A stretch of DNA of 40,739 bases from Flavobacteriales bacterium (GTDB lineage Bacteria; Bacteroidota; Bacteroidia; Flavobacteriales_G; JALEGO01). The stretch is from contig JAHDEG010000015.1 in NCBI GenBank assembly GCA_020628935.1, forward strand, positions 1 to 40,739, in the 5' to 3' direction. The position numbers and the translations under genes were made by a program. The notes under the pieces are model-generated. The model ran no database searches, was not told where the DNA came from, and saw nothing but the letters and a program-made list of their open reading frames with translations. This document shows, in pieces, positions 16,418-25,904 of this stretch (the first letter of the stretch is position 1; each line of letters starts with the position of its first letter).

Positions 16418-17317
16418 CTATTTATAATTCCCCTGCAATCCTCCTGTATGAATCATTAACACTTTTGAATTTTGTTTGAAATAGCCGTTTTTAGCTAAAT
16501 CAAGAGTGGCAAAAGCGCATTTAGCTGTGTAAATTGGGTCAAGATTAATATTATATGTTTTTTCAAACGATCGTTTAAATTCATCAAGCTGTGGCTTCGT
16601 TTTTGCATATCCTCCAAAATGATAGTCTCTTATAATAGCAAATTTCTTGTTTAGTTTGCTTGCATAGTTTCTACTCATTAATTCAATATCATTTTCTAAA
16701 AACGACTCTTTAAGTACAGAAATACCTAAAACTTGTTTGTCATAAGTACTATTTATACCTACGAGCGTGCAGCCAGTTCCGCAAGCAAGTATTATATAAT
16801 CGTATTTTTCAGGTATTTGTCTTCCTAGTTCTTCACATCCTTTAAAAGCTAGTTTATTTGATCCTCCTTCAGCAATAAATTCAAAATTTTTAAGACCAAG
16901 AGATTGAATGTATGGAATATGGTTTTCTCTTATTTTTCTGAAAATAGATCTATCAACAAACTTTAATTCCATTCCATTTTCTTTAGCAGTAAATAATGTT
17001 TTATTGAGTGTTTTATGCTGTAGTTCTTCTCCTCTAATAATTCCCACGGTATTAATTCCAAAGTATTTTCCAGCTGCTGCTGTAGCTGCAATATGATTTG
17101 AATGTGCTCCTCCAACAGTGATAATTAAGTTTTTATTCTTCTTAATCAGATCTAATATATTATACTTTAATTTTCTGAATTTATTACCTGAAACGTTTTC
17201 ATCTAAGAGGTCCTCTCTTTTAATATCTACGTAAATAGAATTAAAAATGCCAATATGTTCAATTACGCTTAGCTTTTCCTTTTCTTGAAAAAAAGTTTCT
17301 ACATCCTCATAAATCAT
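16418..17317 (-). CDS. ACC deaminase / D-cysteine desulfhydrase-like PLP enzyme
   Basis: This 299-aa protein is a fold-type II PLP enzyme of the ACC deaminase / D-cysteine desulfhydrase family. It carries the PLP-lysine segment SGNKFRKLKY (Lys46) and the GGAHSNHIAATAAAG loop (residues 69-83). The phosphate-site sequence ACGTGCTLVGI is near residue 180. Members release ammonia and a keto acid from an amino acid (ACC or D-cysteine). The sequence does not settle the substrate. A housekeeping D-amino-acid detoxifier is the likelier reading in this lineage. The gene is flanked by a converging operon and diverges from hemE. No partner gene is visible. Confidence 0.85.
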   Translation of the reverse strand: MIYEDVETFFQEKEKLSVIEHIGIFNSIYVDIKREDLLDENVSGNKFRKLKYNILDLIKKNKNLIITVGGAHSNHIAATAAAGKYFGINTVGIIRGEELQHKTLNKTLFTAKENGMELKFVDRSIFRKIRENHIPYIQSLGLKNFEFIAEGGSNKLAFKGCEELGRQIPEKYDYIILACGTGCTLVGINSTYDKQVLGISVLKESFLENDIELMSRNYASKLNKKFAIIRDYHFGGYAKTKPQLDEFKRSFEKTYNINLDPIYTAKCAFATLDLAKNGYFKQNSKVLMIHTGGLQGNYK

Positions 17318-17403
17318 TTATCTAAATTACACTTTTAAGCTTTTACAGAGACTTAATATATTTATGACTCTAAATTTGGTTTAATAAAGTGCGATAGTAT
17401 AGT

Positions 17404-17411
17404 TATATTTG
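17404..17411 (+). promoter_or_regulatory. TAnnTTTG -7 box abutting the hemE start
   Basis: TATATTTG matches the Bacteroidetes -7 consensus and ends only three bases before the ATG at 17415. If used, transcription would start at or within a base or two of the ATG, giving a leaderless mRNA. A TTG is present at 17376-17378, but 25 bases upstream is longer than the usual spacing. Confidence 0.4.
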
Positions 17412-17414
17412 CGC

Positions 17415-18467
17415 ATGCTTTCAGAGGTTACAACAAAAAACGATCATCTTTTCTTAAAAGCCGCAAAGGGCGAAAAAGTTGATAGAGTACCAGTTTGGTT
17501 AATGAGACAGGCAGGAAGGATACTACCTGAATACCGTAAAGTAAGGGCCAGTGTAAGTGGCTTTAAAGAGTTAGTAACAAATCCAGAATTATCTGCAGAG
17601 GTTACTTTACAACCTGTTGATATTTTGGGTGTTGATGCAGCTATAATTTTCTCTGATATTTTAGTAATTCCCGAGGCAATGGGGTTAGAGTATCAAATGA
17701 TAGAGAAAAAAGGTCCGTTCTTTCCTAAAACAATTCATACAAAAGCTGATATAGAAGCTCTTCAAATAGCAAATGGGGAGGATGATATTCGTTATACAAT
17801 TGATGCAATGAAAATTGTTAAGCGTGAACTTAATAATAAACTACCTTTAATTGGTTTTGCCGGAGCACCATGGACAATTTTTTCTTACATGATTGAGGGA
17901 GGAGGATCAAAAACCTTCTCAAATGCCCGTAAATTTTTATACGAAAAGCCAGAGCTGGCACATTTATTGCTTGATAAAATAACAAAGTCAACCATTAACT
18001 ACTTAAAAGCTCAAATACATTTAGGAGGAGCCAATTTAGTTCAGGTTTTCGATAGTTGGGCAGGCATATTGCCACAAAATCAGTACGAAGAATTTGGCCT
18101 AAAATATATAAAGCAAATTTGTGATGAGCTTTCAACGTTAAACGTACCTATTACAGTGTTTTCTAAAGGCGCAACCTTTGCATGGGATTCATTTTCTCAA
18201 CTTAACTGTCAAGTGTTAGGAGTAGATTGGAATATTGATCCTGAGTGGGCTAGATCTAAAGCTGGTAGTAAAACATTGCAAGGAAATTTAGATCCATGTC
18301 TTTTATATGCCAGTGAACAAAGAATCGAAAAAGAGACTATTAGGATGATTGAAAAATTTGGCCCTCAAAAATATATAGCCAATTTAGGTCACGGTGTTTA
18401 CCCTGATACCGATTTTAATAAAGTCAAATTTTTTATTGATGCCGTCAAAAATTACAAAGTAAAATAA
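17415..18467 (+). CDS. hemE: Uroporphyrinogen decarboxylase
   Basis: HemE turns uroporphyrinogen III into coproporphyrinogen III in haem synthesis. The product is 350 aa from the ATG at 17415. The upstream TTG at 17409 lies inside a promoter-like box and adds only two residues, so I reject it. The signature [18 protein letters not shown] lies near residues 18-37. [13 protein letters not shown] (near 140) and the catalytic-region [15 protein letters not shown] are conserved. The C-terminal [11 protein letters not shown] matches the family. It is the first of four same-strand genes with tight spacing (OmpA-family 4 bases, MFS 1-base overlap, L2HG oxidase 9 bases). No other haem genes are nearby, so the grouping does not form a haem operon. 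Confidence 0.96.
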   Translation: MLSEVTTKNDHLFLKAAKGEKVDRVPVWLMRQAGRILPEYRKVRASVSGFKELVTNPELSAEVTLQPVDILGVDAAIIFSDILVIPEAMGLEYQMIEKKGPFFPKTIHTKADIEALQIANGEDDIRYTIDAMKIVKRELNNKLPLIGFAGAPWTIFSYMIEGGGSKTFSNARKFLYEKPELAHLLLDKITKSTINYLKAQIHLGGANLVQVFDSWAGILPQNQYEEFGLKYIKQICDELSTLNVPITVFSKGATFAWDSFSQLNCQVLGVDWNIDPEWARSKAGSKTLQGNLDPCLLYASEQRIEKETIRMIEKFGPQKYIANLGHGVYPDTDFNKVKFFIDAVKNYKVK

Positions 18468-18471
18468 CATT

Positions 18472-19629
18472 ATGAAACACTTATTACTAGCCTTATCTCT
18501 TCTTACAATTTCGTTTTTGACTATTGGTCAAAATAATTTGGTTCCAAACTCAAGCTTTGACCTCCCTGTAAAAGGCAAGGCAATAAAAACTAAAAATTTG
18601 GCTGAAATTGAATCAGCTAAAGATTGGTACTCTCCATCAGAGCCAAAAGCAGATTTATACACTAAGAATACCAAATCAGAATTGGTAAGTATACCTATGA
18701 ACACAAGGGGTAGAGAAGAAGCAGAGAACGGCTGTTGTTATGCGGGTTTTTTAGCATATAGTTACAAAAGTAAAGATCCTCGCACTTATGTTCAAACGAA
18801 ATTAATAGACACACTAGAAGCAGGAGCGTTTTACTGTGTAAGTTTCAACGTGAGCCTATCAGACCTCTCAAAATTTGGTGTAAATAATATAGGAGCAGTA
18901 CTTAGTAAAGAAAAAATTGACGCATCTAAAATAAAGACATTTAAAACCAAACCTCAAATACTACAGTACAAAAACAAAATAATGGAAGATCAGTACATAT
19001 GGGAAGATGTTTGTAATGTTTTTAGAGCGGAAGGAGGAGAACAATACATAACCATAGGTAACTTCGCTAAAGATGATGATGTACTTACAAAAAAGCTTAA
19101 GAAATCAAGAGCTTTTACCAAACCACAAACTACAGATGCCTATTATTATTTGGAGGATGTTAAAGTAATAAAAGCTGATACAGCTGTTGGATGTAAGTGT
19201 AAGTCTATGAATATAGAAAAAGCTGAAATGGAAGTCGTAGTTCGTAAGTGGGAAAGTGGTAATGTTGAAGAAAATCCTGAGCTTTTAGTAGAACTAAAAA
19301 CTATAGAGTTTGCTTCTAAAGCAAAAGTATTAGATGAGTCTGCAAAAAAAACATTGAATGATGTTGCTAAAATAATTGCTGCCAAACCAGATTTAAAAAT
19401 TGAAGTTATTGGCCAGACAGATTATATGGAAGAATTAATGATGTCAAAGGCCAAGGTTGATTTATCTAAAAAGCGAGTTGAAGTTGTCGCAGATGCTTTA
19501 GTCGCTGCAGGAGTAAATAGAGCTAACTTAACTTTAAGTCCTTTAAAATCAACCCTGTCAACTAAAACAAAAGATGAAAAGCTTTTAAAGAATGATAGAA
19601 AAGTATACTTCAAAATCATTAAAAAATAG
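18472..19629 (+). CDS. OmpA-family outer membrane protein with N-terminal beta domain
   Basis: The 385-aa product has a signal peptide (MKHLLLALSLLTISFLTIGQ) and then NNLVPNSSFDLPVKG, the opening of a jelly-roll-like domain that reaches roughly residue 240. The C-terminal 110 residues are an OmpA-type peptidoglycan-binding domain. The DAP-binding Asp is in IGQTD and the Arg is in DLSKKRVEVV, with the helix VADALVAAGV before it. The NPNSSFE-like start is also seen in the two giant T9SS proteins of this window. It is predicted to span or anchor at the outer membrane and grip peptidoglycan. It starts 4 bases after hemE, so likely shares its transcript. The function of the N-terminal domain is unknown. 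Confidence 0.85.
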   Translation: MKHLLLALSLLTISFLTIGQNNLVPNSSFDLPVKGKAIKTKNLAEIESAKDWYSPSEPKADLYTKNTKSELVSIPMNTRGREEAENGCCYAGFLAYSYKSKDPRTYVQTKLIDTLEAGAFYCVSFNVSLSDLSKFGVNNIGAVLSKEKIDASKIKTFKTKPQILQYKNKIMEDQYIWEDVCNVFRAEGGEQYITIGNFAKDDDVLTKKLKKSRAFTKPQTTDAYYYLEDVKVIKADTAVGCKCKSMNIEKAEMEVVVRKWESGNVEENPELLVELKTIEFASKAKVLDESAKKTLNDVAKIIAAKPDLKIEVIGQTDYMEELMMSKAKVDLSKKRVEVVADALVAAGVNRANLTLSPLKSTLSTKTKDEKLLKNDRKVYFKIIKK

Positions 19630-20927
19630 TGCTAAAAGACGATCCTAAAGTTATTAAGTCTTGGGTTTTTTATGATTGGGCAAACTCTGTTTATCCACTA
19701 GTAATATCTTCAGCAATTTTCCCGATTTTTTATGCAGAGCAAACCAGTACGAAAAATTTAAGTGGTGAGGTAATAGCTGATACAGTAAATTTTATGGGTT
19801 ATGCCTTTAAAAATACGGAGCTAATCTCGTATGTATTGTCTTTATCTTATCTTCTAGTGGCTTTTTTCTCTCCTTTATTATCAGGAATTGCAGATTACAC
19901 AGGTAATAAGTTATTTTTTCTTAAAACTTTTTGTTACATAGGTGTAGTTTCAGCTTTAGGCATGTTTTTCTTTGATGTTAATCACCTTGAATTAAGTATG
20001 GTTGCTGTTTTAATGGCAAGTGTAGGGTATTGGGGGAGTATCGTATTCTATAATTCCTACTTGCCCGATATTTGTAGCCCTAAAAACTATGATATAGTTA
20101 GTGCAAGAGGTTTTTCAATGGGGTATATAGGTAGTGTAATTTTACTGGTTGCAAATTTGGTTATGATTATGGTATTTAATATACCTGTAAAATGGTGTTT
20201 TGTAAGTGTAGCGGCTTGGTGGTTTATTTTCGGACAAATATCATACAGAAATTTACCCCGCAAAACCGTGCCTAAGCAAGAAGGAGCTAGTAAGTTTAAA
20301 AAAGGTTTTTTGGAACTTTATAATGTTTGGAAAGAAATACAACTTAATAAACCACTAAGACGATACCTTGCAGCATATTTTGTATATAGTATGGGAGTTC
20401 AAACAGTACTAATAATGGCAGCCTACTTTGGTGAAAAAGAAATTATTTGGAGTACCCCAGGTCAAAAGCGAATTGGTTTAATTGCCAGTATTTTGGCTAT
20501 TCAAGTTATAGGCATTTTAGGTGCTTATTTGCATTCGTATGTTTCAGAAAAAATAGGGAATAAGCGAACCATAATTGCTTCTTTAAGTGTTTGGGTGGGC
20601 TTATGTATTTATGCATTTTTTATAAATCAGCCCAAACATTTTTTTGTAATAGCAGGGATAGTTGGTTTAGTTATGGGAGGAATTCAAGCATTAAGCAGAT
20701 CATCTTTTAGTAAACTAATGCCAGAAACAGACGATACTGCAAGCTATTTTAGCTTTTTCGATGTAAGCGAAAAAATTGGGTTGGTAATAGGTACATTTAC
20801 CTTTGGTTTTTTGGAAGGAATTACCGGAAGTATGCGCCATTCAGTTTTAGCAATTACTGTATTCTTTGTTCTTGGTGTAATTTTAATGTTGTTTATTCCT
20901 AAAAGAAGCTTTTCTAAAGGAGTCTAA
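19629..20927 (+). CDS. UMF1-type MFS transporter
   Basis: This 432-aa integral membrane protein has about 12 transmembrane segments and the N-terminal KVIKSWVFYDWANSVYPLVI of the UMF1 (Atg22-like) branch of the major facilitator superfamily. Its GTG start overlaps the last base of the preceding TAG stop (TAGTG), which fits translational coupling; the family start KVIxxWxFYDWANS then sits five residues in. The cargo is not known for bacterial members. It may export amino acids or related solutes, but that rests on the fungal relative Atg22. It is the third gene of the hemE-led set, and LhgO starts 9 bases downstream. Confidence 0.88.
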   Translation: MLKDDPKVIKSWVFYDWANSVYPLVISSAIFPIFYAEQTSTKNLSGEVIADTVNFMGYAFKNTELISYVLSLSYLLVAFFSPLLSGIADYTGNKLFFLKTFCYIGVVSALGMFFFDVNHLELSMVAVLMASVGYWGSIVFYNSYLPDICSPKNYDIVSARGFSMGYIGSVILLVANLVMIMVFNIPVKWCFVSVAAWWFIFGQISYRNLPRKTVPKQEGASKFKKGFLELYNVWKEIQLNKPLRRYLAAYFVYSMGVQTVLIMAAYFGEKEIIWSTPGQKRIGLIASILAIQVIGILGAYLHSYVSEKIGNKRTIIASLSVWVGLCIYAFFINQPKHFFVIAGIVGLVMGGIQALSRSSFSKLMPETDDTASYFSFFDVSEKIGLVIGTFTFGFLEGITGSMRHSVLAITVFFVLGVILMLFIPKRSFSKGV

Positions 20928-20936
20928 TTTATTTAA

Positions 20937-22160
20937 ATGTCAAGCGAAAAACATTTTGATATAATAATTATTGGAGGTGGTATAGTAGGTGCTTCTGCAT
21001 TTTATCAGTTACAAAAATCTCATCCTAACCTAAAAATTTTACTTCTTGAAAAGGAAAGTGAGGTTGCAATGCACCAAACGGGGAATAATTCTGGAGTAAT
21101 TCATTCTGGAGTATATTATAAACCAGGTTCTTTAAAAGCTGAAAATTGTAAAAGAGGTCGTACTTTGTTGCTAAACTTTGCAAAAGAACATAATGTAGCA
21201 CATGATGTATGTGGTAAAATTATTGTAGCGAACTCAAATAGTGAGTTAGAAACCTTGAATAGAATATTTAGTAACGGTATTGCTAATAAAACACCCGGAA
21301 TTGAACTTATTGATAAAGCTAAAATATTAGAAATAGAACCTAATTGTACTAATTCTTTAAAGGCAATTCACGTACCAAGTGCAGGTATTATTGATTACGC
21401 ATCCTTCAATAAAAAATTATTGCAAATAACGAGTCAGCTGCAGCCTAAATCAGAATATAAAATGGGGGAAGCTGTTAAAAAAGTTGTGACGTTAGAAGGA
21501 GGGAATAGTAAAGTTTATACCACAAAAGATTACTACACCACAAATTTTATCGTTTCTTGTGCTGGTCTTCAATCAGATCGGATTACCGAAGAGGTATCTA
21601 AAACAAAACTCGATTGTAAAATAGTGCCCTTTAGAGGCGATTATTACGAATTGGCAGATCACGTAAAAGGTAAAGTCAAGCATCTTATTTATCCTGTTCC
21701 TGATCCTAATTTTCCTTTTTTAGGTGTTCATTTTACCAGAATGATTCACGGTGGAGTTGAATGTGGCCCCAATGCTGTTTTCTCATTTAAGCGTGAAGGC
21801 TATGGTAAATTTAGTTTTTCCGCTAAAGACTCTTTTGACGCGTTAACATATGCGGGTACTTGGAAATTATTCTCAAAACACTGGAAATACGGTTTAGAAG
21901 AATACAAAAGAGCTTTATCAAAAAAAATCTTTTTAAAATCCTTACAAAAGCTAATTCCAACTCTTACAATGGAAGATATTGTACCTGGTCGAGCTGGTGT
22001 ACGAGCCCAAGCCCTTTCATCAGACGGTAATTTAGTAGATGACTTTAAACTGGTAACCACTGCTAATTCAATTAATGTAGTTAATGCTCCGTCACCTGCA
22101 GCAACTTCATGTCTTGCTATTGGAGAGTACATCGCCAAAGAGTTTGCAAAAACACTGTAA
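20937..22160 (+). CDS. lhgO: L-2-hydroxyglutarate oxidase (LhgO)
   Basis: This 407-aa FAD enzyme oxidises L-2-hydroxyglutarate to 2-oxoglutarate at the membrane, passing electrons to quinones in the E. coli homologue. The FAD-binding motif IIIIGGGIVGASAF starts at residue 9. HQTGNNSGVIHSGVYY follows, a family signature near residues 46-61. The C-terminal GRAGVRAQALSSDGNLVDDF is typical. It follows the MFS gene by 9 bases and ends the operon. L-2-hydroxyglutarate arises as a side product of dehydrogenases, so this is a metabolite-repair role rather than pathway flux. A more general FAD amino-acid oxidase is possible but less likely. Confidence 0.93.
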   Translation: MSSEKHFDIIIIGGGIVGASAFYQLQKSHPNLKILLLEKESEVAMHQTGNNSGVIHSGVYYKPGSLKAENCKRGRTLLLNFAKEHNVAHDVCGKIIVANSNSELETLNRIFSNGIANKTPGIELIDKAKILEIEPNCTNSLKAIHVPSAGIIDYASFNKKLLQITSQLQPKSEYKMGEAVKKVVTLEGGNSKVYTTKDYYTTNFIVSCAGLQSDRITEEVSKTKLDCKIVPFRGDYYELADHVKGKVKHLIYPVPDPNFPFLGVHFTRMIHGGVECGPNAVFSFKREGYGKFSFSAKDSFDALTYAGTWKLFSKHWKYGLEEYKRALSKKIFLKSLQKLIPTLTMEDIVPGRAGVRAQALSSDGNLVDDFKLVTTANSINVVNAPSPAATSCLAIGEYIAKEFAKTL

Positions 22161-22262
22161 ACACATTTATATATTTAGTATTCAAATTATTTTATAATAA
22201 TTTACTACTTGTTTTGCAACCTTTAATTGCTTAAAGCGTTATAGATATCAAATTCAAATCAT

Positions 22263-23132
22263 ATGCGTCAGTTAAAAATAACAAAACAAATTACAAACAG
22301 AGAATCCCCGTCTTTAGAACGTTACCTACAGGAGATTAGTAAAGTAGGAATGATTACGGCAGAAGAGGAAGTGGAGCTTGCTCAAAAAATTAGGGATGGA
22401 GATCAGGCTGCATTAGAAAAACTGACGAAATCGAACTTAAGATTTGTAATTTCAGTATCAAAACAATATCAAAATCAAGGATTAAGTTTACCAGATTTAA
22501 TTAATGAAGGAAACCTGGGCTTAATTAAAGCCGCAAAAAGATTTGATGAAACCAGAGGCTTTAAATTCATTTCATACGCTGTATGGTGGATTAGACAATC
22601 TATACTACAAGCGATAGCAGAACAATCAAGAATAGTTCGCTTACCCTTAAATCGAATTGGTTCAATTAATAAAATTAATAAAGCGTTCACAAAACTTGAG
22701 CAGCAATTTGAGCGTGAACCTTCGGTAGATGAGCTTTCAAATATTTTAGAAATGACTCCTTCCGAAATCAAAACGAATATGCAAGCCAAAGTTAGGCATG
22801 TTTCTATGGATGCTCCAATTGGCGGAGATGATGATAGTAGAAATATGTATGACGTTATTGGTGAAACTAACGGAAGAGCAACTCCTGATAATGACATGTT
22901 AGTCGATTCTCTTAAGAAAGAAGTAGCAAGTGCATTACATTGCCTTACAGCTAGAGAATCTGAAGTACTGCGATTTTATTTCGGAATTGGTATAAAAGAG
23001 CCGTTTACCTTAGAAGAAATAGGAGCAAAATACGAACTTACACGTGAAAGGGTAAGGCAAATTAAAGAAAAAGCAATAAGAAAATTAAAGAATACATCTA
23101 GAAGTAAAAGTCTAAGAAAGTATTTAGGATAA
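22263..23132 (+). CDS. rpoD: Primary RNA polymerase sigma factor (RpoD/SigA)
   Basis: This 289-aa sigma-70 protein lacks region 1.1, as usual for Bacteroidetes primary sigma factors. Region 1.2 is [20 protein letters not shown]. Region 2 holds the -10 recognition helix within [20 protein letters not shown] and [19 protein letters not shown]. Region 3 follows [12 protein letters not shown]. The region 4 helix-turn-helix [20 protein letters not shown] is near residue 258-277. In this phylum RpoD reads TAnnTTTG promoters, several of which appear in this window. It stands alone, with a strong terminator directly after. The 102-base gap upstream has no obvious TAnnTTTG box, so its own promoter is not identified. 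Confidence 0.96.
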   Translation: MRQLKITKQITNRESPSLERYLQEISKVGMITAEEEVELAQKIRDGDQAALEKLTKSNLRFVISVSKQYQNQGLSLPDLINEGNLGLIKAAKRFDETRGFKFISYAVWWIRQSILQAIAEQSRIVRLPLNRIGSINKINKAFTKLEQQFEREPSVDELSNILEMTPSEIKTNMQAKVRHVSMDAPIGGDDDSRNMYDVIGETNGRATPDNDMLVDSLKKEVASALHCLTARESEVLRFYFGIGIKEPFTLEEIGAKYELTRERVRQIKEKAIRKLKNTSRSKSLRKYLG

Positions 23133-23153
23133 CCATAGTTCATTTGAATTTTT

Positions 23154-23200
23154 AGCGTTGTAGTATTGATTTATTCAATATTTCAGCGCTTTTTTGTTTT
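23154..23200 (+). terminator. Rho-independent terminator after rpoD
   Basis: A 16-bp stem pairs AGCGTTGTAGTATTGA (23154-23169) with TCAATATTTCAGCGCT (23175-23190). Only one true mismatch is present, plus two G-U pairs, and the loop is five bases. A run of T residues follows (23190-23200). It ends rpoD before rpe. Confidence 0.85.
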
Positions 23201-23262
23201 TATGCAAGTCATATTTGCTTTGCATAATATTGGCGTTTATTTTTACTTAAATAAAATTTATT

Positions 23263-23916
23263 ATGTCTTCAAAAACAATAATTGCTCCATCATTATTAGC
23301 GGCTGATTTTTCTGATCTAAGAAATGAAGTAGAAATGATTAATAAAAGTAATGCCGATTGGTTGCACCTTGATGTTATGGATGGTGTTTTTGTTCCAAAT
23401 ATTTCATTCGGAATTCCTGTTATTTCTTCTTTGAAAAAGCACTCTTCCAAATTATTTGATGTTCATTTAATGATTGTTCAGCCAGAGAATTATATTAACG
23501 CATTTCATAAGGTAGGAGCCGATATTTTAACAGTTCATATTGAAGCTTCTCCTCATTTACATAGAACCATTGCAGCTATAAAAGAGACTGGTATGCAAGC
23601 GGGTGTAGCTCTTAATCCTCATACTTCTGTGAGTCTTTTGAAGGATATTATTGCTGATATTGATCTTGTTTGCTTGATGTCAGTAAATCCGGGTTTTGGT
23701 GGTCAAAGCTTTATTGAAAACACGTACTCAAAAGTGGAAGAGCTAAAAGAACTTATTCTCTCTAAAAATGCCAATACATTAATTGAAATTGACGGAGGAG
23801 TAACCAATAAAAATGCCCCACAACTAATAAGAAGTGGAGCAGATGTTTTAGTAGCAGGAAGTTATGTGTTTAAAGCAGATAACCCACTTTTAAATATTGA
23901 CTTATTAAAAAAGTAA
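23263..23916 (+). CDS. rpe: Ribulose-phosphate 3-epimerase
   Basis: Rpe interconverts ribulose 5-phosphate and xylulose 5-phosphate in the pentose phosphate pathway. The 217-aa product has IAPSLLAADF at the start, the metal-binding HLDVMDGVFVPNISFG near residue 35, DVHLMI at about 66, MSVNPGFGGQSF near 142 and EIDGGVTNKNA near 177. All four metal-ligand regions (His, Asp, His, Asp) are present. It is monocistronic, downstream of the rpoD terminator. The next gene converges with only a 3-base gap, so its end is tightly packed. Confidence 0.96.
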   Translation: MSSKTIIAPSLLAADFSDLRNEVEMINKSNADWLHLDVMDGVFVPNISFGIPVISSLKKHSSKLFDVHLMIVQPENYINAFHKVGADILTVHIEASPHLHRTIAAIKETGMQAGVALNPHTSVSLLKDIIADIDLVCLMSVNPGFGGQSFIENTYSKVEELKELILSKNANTLIEIDGGVTNKNAPQLIRSGADVLVAGSYVFKADNPLLNIDLLKK

Positions 23917-23919
23917 ATC

Positions 23920-25083
23920 TTATGGTGCTGATTGTATTTCAGAAGATACTTTAGGTTTTTCTTCTTTAATAAAAGTTCCTTGTTCATCGTAAAACTTCCA
24001 TAAGCCAACTTTATTATTGTCTTTGTAAAGGCCTTCTTCTTTTTTATTTCCATTTTCATGGTTAAAAATCCATTCACCTACCGCCATATTGTTTTCGTAA
24101 GTTCCTATTTGTTTTACATTTCCTGTGCTTTCAAAATAAGAAGTACAAGGCCCGTTAAATTTATCGGCTTTATACATTACATCTACCTGAATTTTTCCTG
24201 AAGGATAATAGGCTTTCCATTTTCCTTCTCGAAGTCCTTTTTTAGTGGTTCCTTTCTCTTTTAAAACATTAGTTTGATCGTAGAATGATTGATAATCACC
24301 ATTCATATCTCCATTTATATATTCACATTTTAGACTAAGATCACCAGAAGGATGATAGCTTAAAAATGTACCTTCAATTTTACCATTTTCGTATGTACAT
24401 TCATTTAAAATAGTGCCATCTTCAAATTGTTTATAGTAGGATAAGAATTTTCCTTCTAATTTTCCATCCTTATAATTTGACCGCTCCTTTATTTTTCCGT
24501 TTCTATAATAAATTTCACAGCTTCCATTTTTCACATCATTTTCATGATTTGTTTTAAACATTAGTGCTCCATTTTCAAAGTAGCCAGTAGAAATGCTATC
24601 TCTTTTACCATCCTTAAAATAAACCTCTTCCATTATAGAGCCATCTTCATACCTTACGATCATTTTGCCTATGTTTTTATCATTGACAAAGTCCATTTCT
24701 TGGTATATTGCTCCTCCAGGGTAGTAAACATAACTTTTACCGTTCCTTAAACCTTTTGTGTATTGTATTTTCTGTTTTACATTACCGTTTTCATCGTAAA
24801 TAACTCCTTCACCAGTGAGTAGGTCGTCATTATAATTTGCTGTTTGCCACTTGATTCCATTTTCATAAAAAATCTCGTAGATTCCTGTTTTTACGTAATT
24901 ATCACCACTTTTTTTAACTATATAGACTTCTCTTTTTTTGGATTTATCTTTATCATAAAAAGTCATGGCTGTATCACCACTGTAGAATACATTTTTTGTA
25001 TAATCTTCAACAATTTTTTCTTTTGTTGCATCTTCACAAGCAAGTAAAATTGTAGCTAATAGTATAAACGTAAGCTTTTTCAT
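23920..25083 (-). CDS. MORN-repeat lipoprotein (YwqK-like)
   Basis: This 387-aa protein opens with a lipoprotein signal peptide (FILLATILLACED; lipid Cys at 16). It then has about a dozen MORN_2 (YwqK-type) repeats of ~23 residues, of the form 'YxNGxIKxxxxYKDGxxxGxxxxYY'. Examples are CEIYYRNGKIKERSNYKDG and GTYENNMAVGEWIFNHENG. The repeats are likely to form a long beta-sheet surface facing the periplasm or outside. Databases may call such proteins 'toxin-antitoxin system YwqK family antitoxin', but nothing here suggests a toxin. It is the last gene of a three-gene operon, 7 bases after the PapD-like gene. Its binding partner is unknown. Confidence 0.88.
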   Translation of the reverse strand: MKKLTFILLATILLACEDATKEKIVEDYTKNVFYSGDTAMTFYDKDKSKKREVYIVKKSGDNYVKTGIYEIFYENGIKWQTANYNDDLLTGEGVIYDENGNVKQKIQYTKGLRNGKSYVYYPGGAIYQEMDFVNDKNIGKMIVRYEDGSIMEEVYFKDGKRDSISTGYFENGALMFKTNHENDVKNGSCEIYYRNGKIKERSNYKDGKLEGKFLSYYKQFEDGTILNECTYENGKIEGTFLSYHPSGDLSLKCEYINGDMNGDYQSFYDQTNVLKEKGTTKKGLREGKWKAYYPSGKIQVDVMYKADKFNGPCTSYFESTGNVKQIGTYENNMAVGEWIFNHENGNKKEEGLYKDNNKVGLWKFYDEQGTFIKEEKPKVSSEIQSAP

Positions 25084-25090
25084 TAAGTAA

Positions 25091-25897
25091 TTATTTTACA
25101 ATGAGTTCCATTTGTATTCCTTCTAAGTCACTTCCATGGCCATAATCTAGTATTGCAGCAACAGAATATTTACCTGGTTTTAAATCTTTAGGAACGGGTA
25201 ATTTTGCAATTTGTTTTCTGCCAGGTAGTAATGGGAAAACAACAGGTGATGATTTCACTTCTGTAGCAGTTTGTAAATCAGCAATTAATAAGTACATACT
25301 ACATTTAAGATTCTTTCCTCCTTTATTGTCAACAGTAACGGCAAGTGTTCTTTGATCTTCACCCGGCTTTGTAATTTCTTTAAAATCACTTACCGTTGCT
25401 TCATAACTAGTGTTTGAACCAGGCGATTGATATACCTGAACTCCAATTGTTGGACTTATTACAACCCCGCCAGCAAAGCCTTTATCGGCATTATGAGATG
25501 TCTGCTCTTTTGTAGCTTTAACATAAATCATAGTCCATCTAGTATCATTGGCTCCATTGGGTACAGTAATTGTAACCGTGATTTCTTTTGTTTCGTTAGG
25601 ATTAACCTCTACATATGAAGGTGAAATTGTTATCCAATCACTCGCAGAAGTTGGCATTGAACCTGCTTCAGTATAACTTTTAGTTCCGTTAGCATCTCTG
25701 TCAAAATCACCAAGCACAAGTGAGAAAGCACGTCTCTGGCTAAATAGATTTGCAATAGTTAATTTTTGTGTTTCTGAAGTTCCTGGTTCGGCACTGTAAT
25801 TCATTACAACCGGTGAAACTTCAAATCCTTGCGAAAAAGTTGGGAACGTATTTGCGCAAATTATTAGTGCACACAATATTGTTTTAATTTGATTCAT
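25091..25897 (-). CDS. Secreted PapD-like (fimbrial chaperone-like) protein
   Basis: From the ATG at 25897 the 268-aa product has a signal peptide (MNQIKTILCALIICANTFPT, then FSQ). A longer frame back to 25927 would overlap the upstream TPR gene, so I prefer the shorter start. The mature part starts GFEVSPVVMNYSAEPG and has an Ig-like PapD fold: TSETQKLTIANLF, EVNPNETKEITVTITVP, then a second Ig-like half ending GKYSVAAILDYGHGSDLEGI. Fimbrial chaperones of the periplasm have a similar two-domain plan with positively charged contact residues. No pilin or usher gene is nearby, so I cannot confirm a pilus role. It sits between two lipoprotein genes in an operon with 7-base gaps on each side. Confidence 0.82.
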   Translation of the reverse strand: MNQIKTILCALIICANTFPTFSQGFEVSPVVMNYSAEPGTSETQKLTIANLFSQRRAFSLVLGDFDRDANGTKSYTEAGSMPTSASDWITISPSYVEVNPNETKEITVTITVPNGANDTRWTMIYVKATKEQTSHNADKGFAGGVVISPTIGVQVYQSPGSNTSYEATVSDFKEITKPGEDQRTLAVTVDNKGGKNLKCSMYLLIADLQTATEVKSSPVVFPLLPGRKQIAKLPVPKDLKPGKYSVAAILDYGHGSDLEGIQMELIVK

Positions 25898-25904
25898 TTT
25901 TTTA

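Noticed and set aside
23920-25083. MORN protein as antitoxin of a toxin-antitoxin pair
   Set aside because: The database label comes from YwqK; the protein is a lipoprotein with no toxin gene beside it.
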